Origin: an uncultured Lachnospiraceae bacterium | GTDB taxonomy: Bacteria > Bacillota > Clostridia > Lachnospirales > Lachnospiraceae | DNA: 64,000 bases | Direction of reading: 5' to 3' | Assembly (NCBI GenBank): GCA_902781455.1 | Contig: CACZJF010000003.1 | Location: 62,001 to 126,000 of the forward strand | Part shown: piece after piece, positions 62,812 through 64,000 of the stretch | Position numbering within the stretch: position 1 is the stretch's first letter | How the letters are laid out: every line of letters starts with the position of its first letter | Notes under the pieces: generated by a model | Told to the model about the DNA's origin: nothing | Database searches by the model: none | Seen by the model: the letters and a program-made list of their open reading frames with translations, nothing else | Made by a program: the position numbers and the translations under genes

Positions 62812-64000
62812 ATGTGCAAGTTTGACTTTACATCTATCTTAGACCGGCGCGGCTTTGATGCCTATGCACTGGACGGTGTCGGGAGCAACAGATGGGGAGC
62901 GGAGCCTCAGCCGCCGGAAGAGGGGTTCGATTTTATCCCGATGTGGGTTGCGGATATGAACTTCCCAACCTGCCCCGGTGTGACAGAGGCAATCATCAAA
63001 AGAGCGCAGCACCCGGCATTCGGCTATTTCTTCCCGACAGATGCGTATTATGACGCCATCATCAGGTGGAGGCAGCAAAAGGTCAGGGGAACTGCGGCTT
63101 CCAACCCGAACTCTGCAAAAGAAGACGGTTCAAAACCGGACAGAAATGCGGAACAGAATCATCCGCACGCGGCATTAAGACGGGAACACATCGGCTATGA
63201 GAACGGTGTCCATGGCTTTATCACCAGTGCCGTGCGCTCCCTTACAAGGCCGGGAGACAGCGTTCTCCTGCACAGTCCGAATTATGTCGGTTTTCGCAGC
63301 GATACGCTCCGGCAGGGGCGGTACTGTGTCTACAGTCCGCTTCAGCTGGATGAACAGGGCATCTGGCGCATGGACCTGGAAGACATGGCAAGGAAGATCG
63401 AGGAGAATCACATCCGTGTCATGATCTTCTGCTCTCCGCAGAATCCTTCCGGAAGAGTGTGGGAGAGAAAAGAACTGGAAGCGATGATGGCACTTCTGGA
63501 ATCTTACCGCGTGACTGTCATCAGCGATGAGATCTGGGCAGACCTGGTGTTCCCCGGGTATTCGCATACACCGCTGCAGGACGTCAGCCCCTATGCAAAA
63601 CAGCATGTGCTGGCAGCGTACGCACCGAGCAAGACCTTCAATATCGCGGGCCTGATCGGAAGCTATCACATCATCTACAACGATGACCTCAGAGAGCAGG
63701 TGACCAGAGAAGGCTCCTCGACCAACTACAATGAGATGAACGTACTGTCCATGCACGCTCTGATTGGCGGATATTCTCCGATTGGCCGTGACTGGCTGGA
63801 CGGCCTGATGCAGGCCCTTGGGCAAAATGCGCAGTTCGCTGCAGATTTTGTCTACACAGAGCTCAAGGGCGTCCACACAGCGATGCCGCAGGGAACCTAC
63901 ATGATGTGGCTGGACCTGAAAGAATACCTTGCATCGTCAGGACGGACGCTGGACGAGGTTCTTCGTACCGGCTGGAGGGTCGGCGTTGGCTGGCAGGACG
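62812..64000 (+). CDS. PatB/MalY-family aminotransferase (cystathionine beta-lyase-like), 3' end beyond window
   Basis: The first 396 codons of a fold-type I PLP enzyme. Conserved parts are FIPMWVADMNFPTCPGVTEA, HPAFGYFFPTDAYYDAIIRW, MIFCSPQNPSGRVW, TVISDEIWADLVF and the Schiff-base Lys in YAPSKTFNIAGL. Such proteins act as cystathionine beta-lyases or aminotransferases. About 40 polar residues near 85-125 (from VRGTAASNPNSAKEDGSK on) look like an insertion between the conserved substrate-binding segments. Start ATG 62812 has only a weak ribosome binding site (GGGGCGGG). The frame is open to the right edge. Confidence 0.85.
   Translation, partial: MCKFDFTSILDRRGFDAYALDGVGSNRWGAEPQPPEEGFDFIPMWVADMNFPTCPGVTEAIIKRAQHPAFGYFFPTDAYYDAIIRWRQQKVRGTAASNPNSAKEDGSKPDRNAEQNHPHAALRREHIGYENGVHGFITSAVRSLTRPGDSVLLHSPNYVGFRSDTLRQGRYCVYSPLQLDEQGIWRMDLEDMARKIEENHIRVMIFCSPQNPSGRVWERKELEAMMALLESYRVTVISDEIWADLVFPGYSHTPLQDVSPYAKQHVLAAYAPSKTFNIAGLIGSYHIIYNDDLREQVTREGSSTNYNEMNVLSMHALIGGYSPIGRDWLDGLMQALGQNAQFAADFVYTELKGVHTAMPQGTYMMWLDLKEYLASSGRTLDEVLRTGWRVGVGWQD

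Overview
The window reads as chromosomal DNA of a GC-rich, Gram-positive anaerobe of the Clostridia, most likely a Lachnospiraceae-type gut or rumen bacterium. This rests on the ispH/rpsA arrangement, a fused FeoAB with its Cys-rich partner, lipoproteins and an LtaS-like enzyme without outer-membrane genes, LplB/LplC-type sugar permeases and strong GGAGG ribosome binding sites. The taxon is an inference. No rRNA, tRNA, CRISPR array, prophage or intact transposase was seen.

Layout. 1-13.3 kb: end of ispH, rpsA, a convergent YprB-like nuclease, a nucleotidyltransferase with an SNF transporter, eno with a structured leader, a palindrome-rich intergenic block, nnrDE, a structured leader RNA ahead of a GH13 amylosucrase-type enzyme, then dgt-dnaG. 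13.4-23.2 kb: trmK, fused feoAB, a Cys-rich FeoB partner, a PfkB kinase, a secreted S41-like protein, a flavin reductase-like protein, a GH4 alpha-galactosidase and a serine hydrolase. 23.2-33.1 kb: a ten-gene Mrp/Mbh-type cation/proton antiporter operon with four large NuoL/M/N-like subunits, interrupted by two palindromic elements. 33.2-35.8 kb (minus strand): S66 peptidase, FolT-like S component, metallo-beta-lactamase-fold hydrolase. 36-40 kb: a glycogen-debranching-like protein lacking its catalytic nucleophile, a DUF5662 protein and trpS. 40.1-47.4 kb: a LysR regulator divergent from an Lpl-type sugar importer, then metNIQ. 47.6-53.1 kb: aroC, an RluD-type pseudouridine synthase, an HTH-Uma2 protein with a three-half-site operator, a protein with DisA/DAC-type motifs, and a lactonase. 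53.2-64 kb: an XRE-cupin regulator with potABCD, an inactive rhomboid-like protein, an LTA-synthase-like enzyme, lysA and a PatB/MalY aminotransferase cut by the window end.

Most likely to repay attention: (i) the HTH-Uma2 gene with its palindromic operator next to the DAC-like protein; (ii) the GlgX-like protein with a lost nucleophile; (iii) the 8.3-kb structured leader with two mutually exclusive helices; (iv) a small intergenic hairpin repeat present three times (6.6, 16.5 and 23.7 kb); (v) a 161-nt nested palindrome inside the antiporter operon. Start codons were re-chosen where a ribosome binding site pointed to an internal start. All family assignments are from reading the sequence, without database searches.
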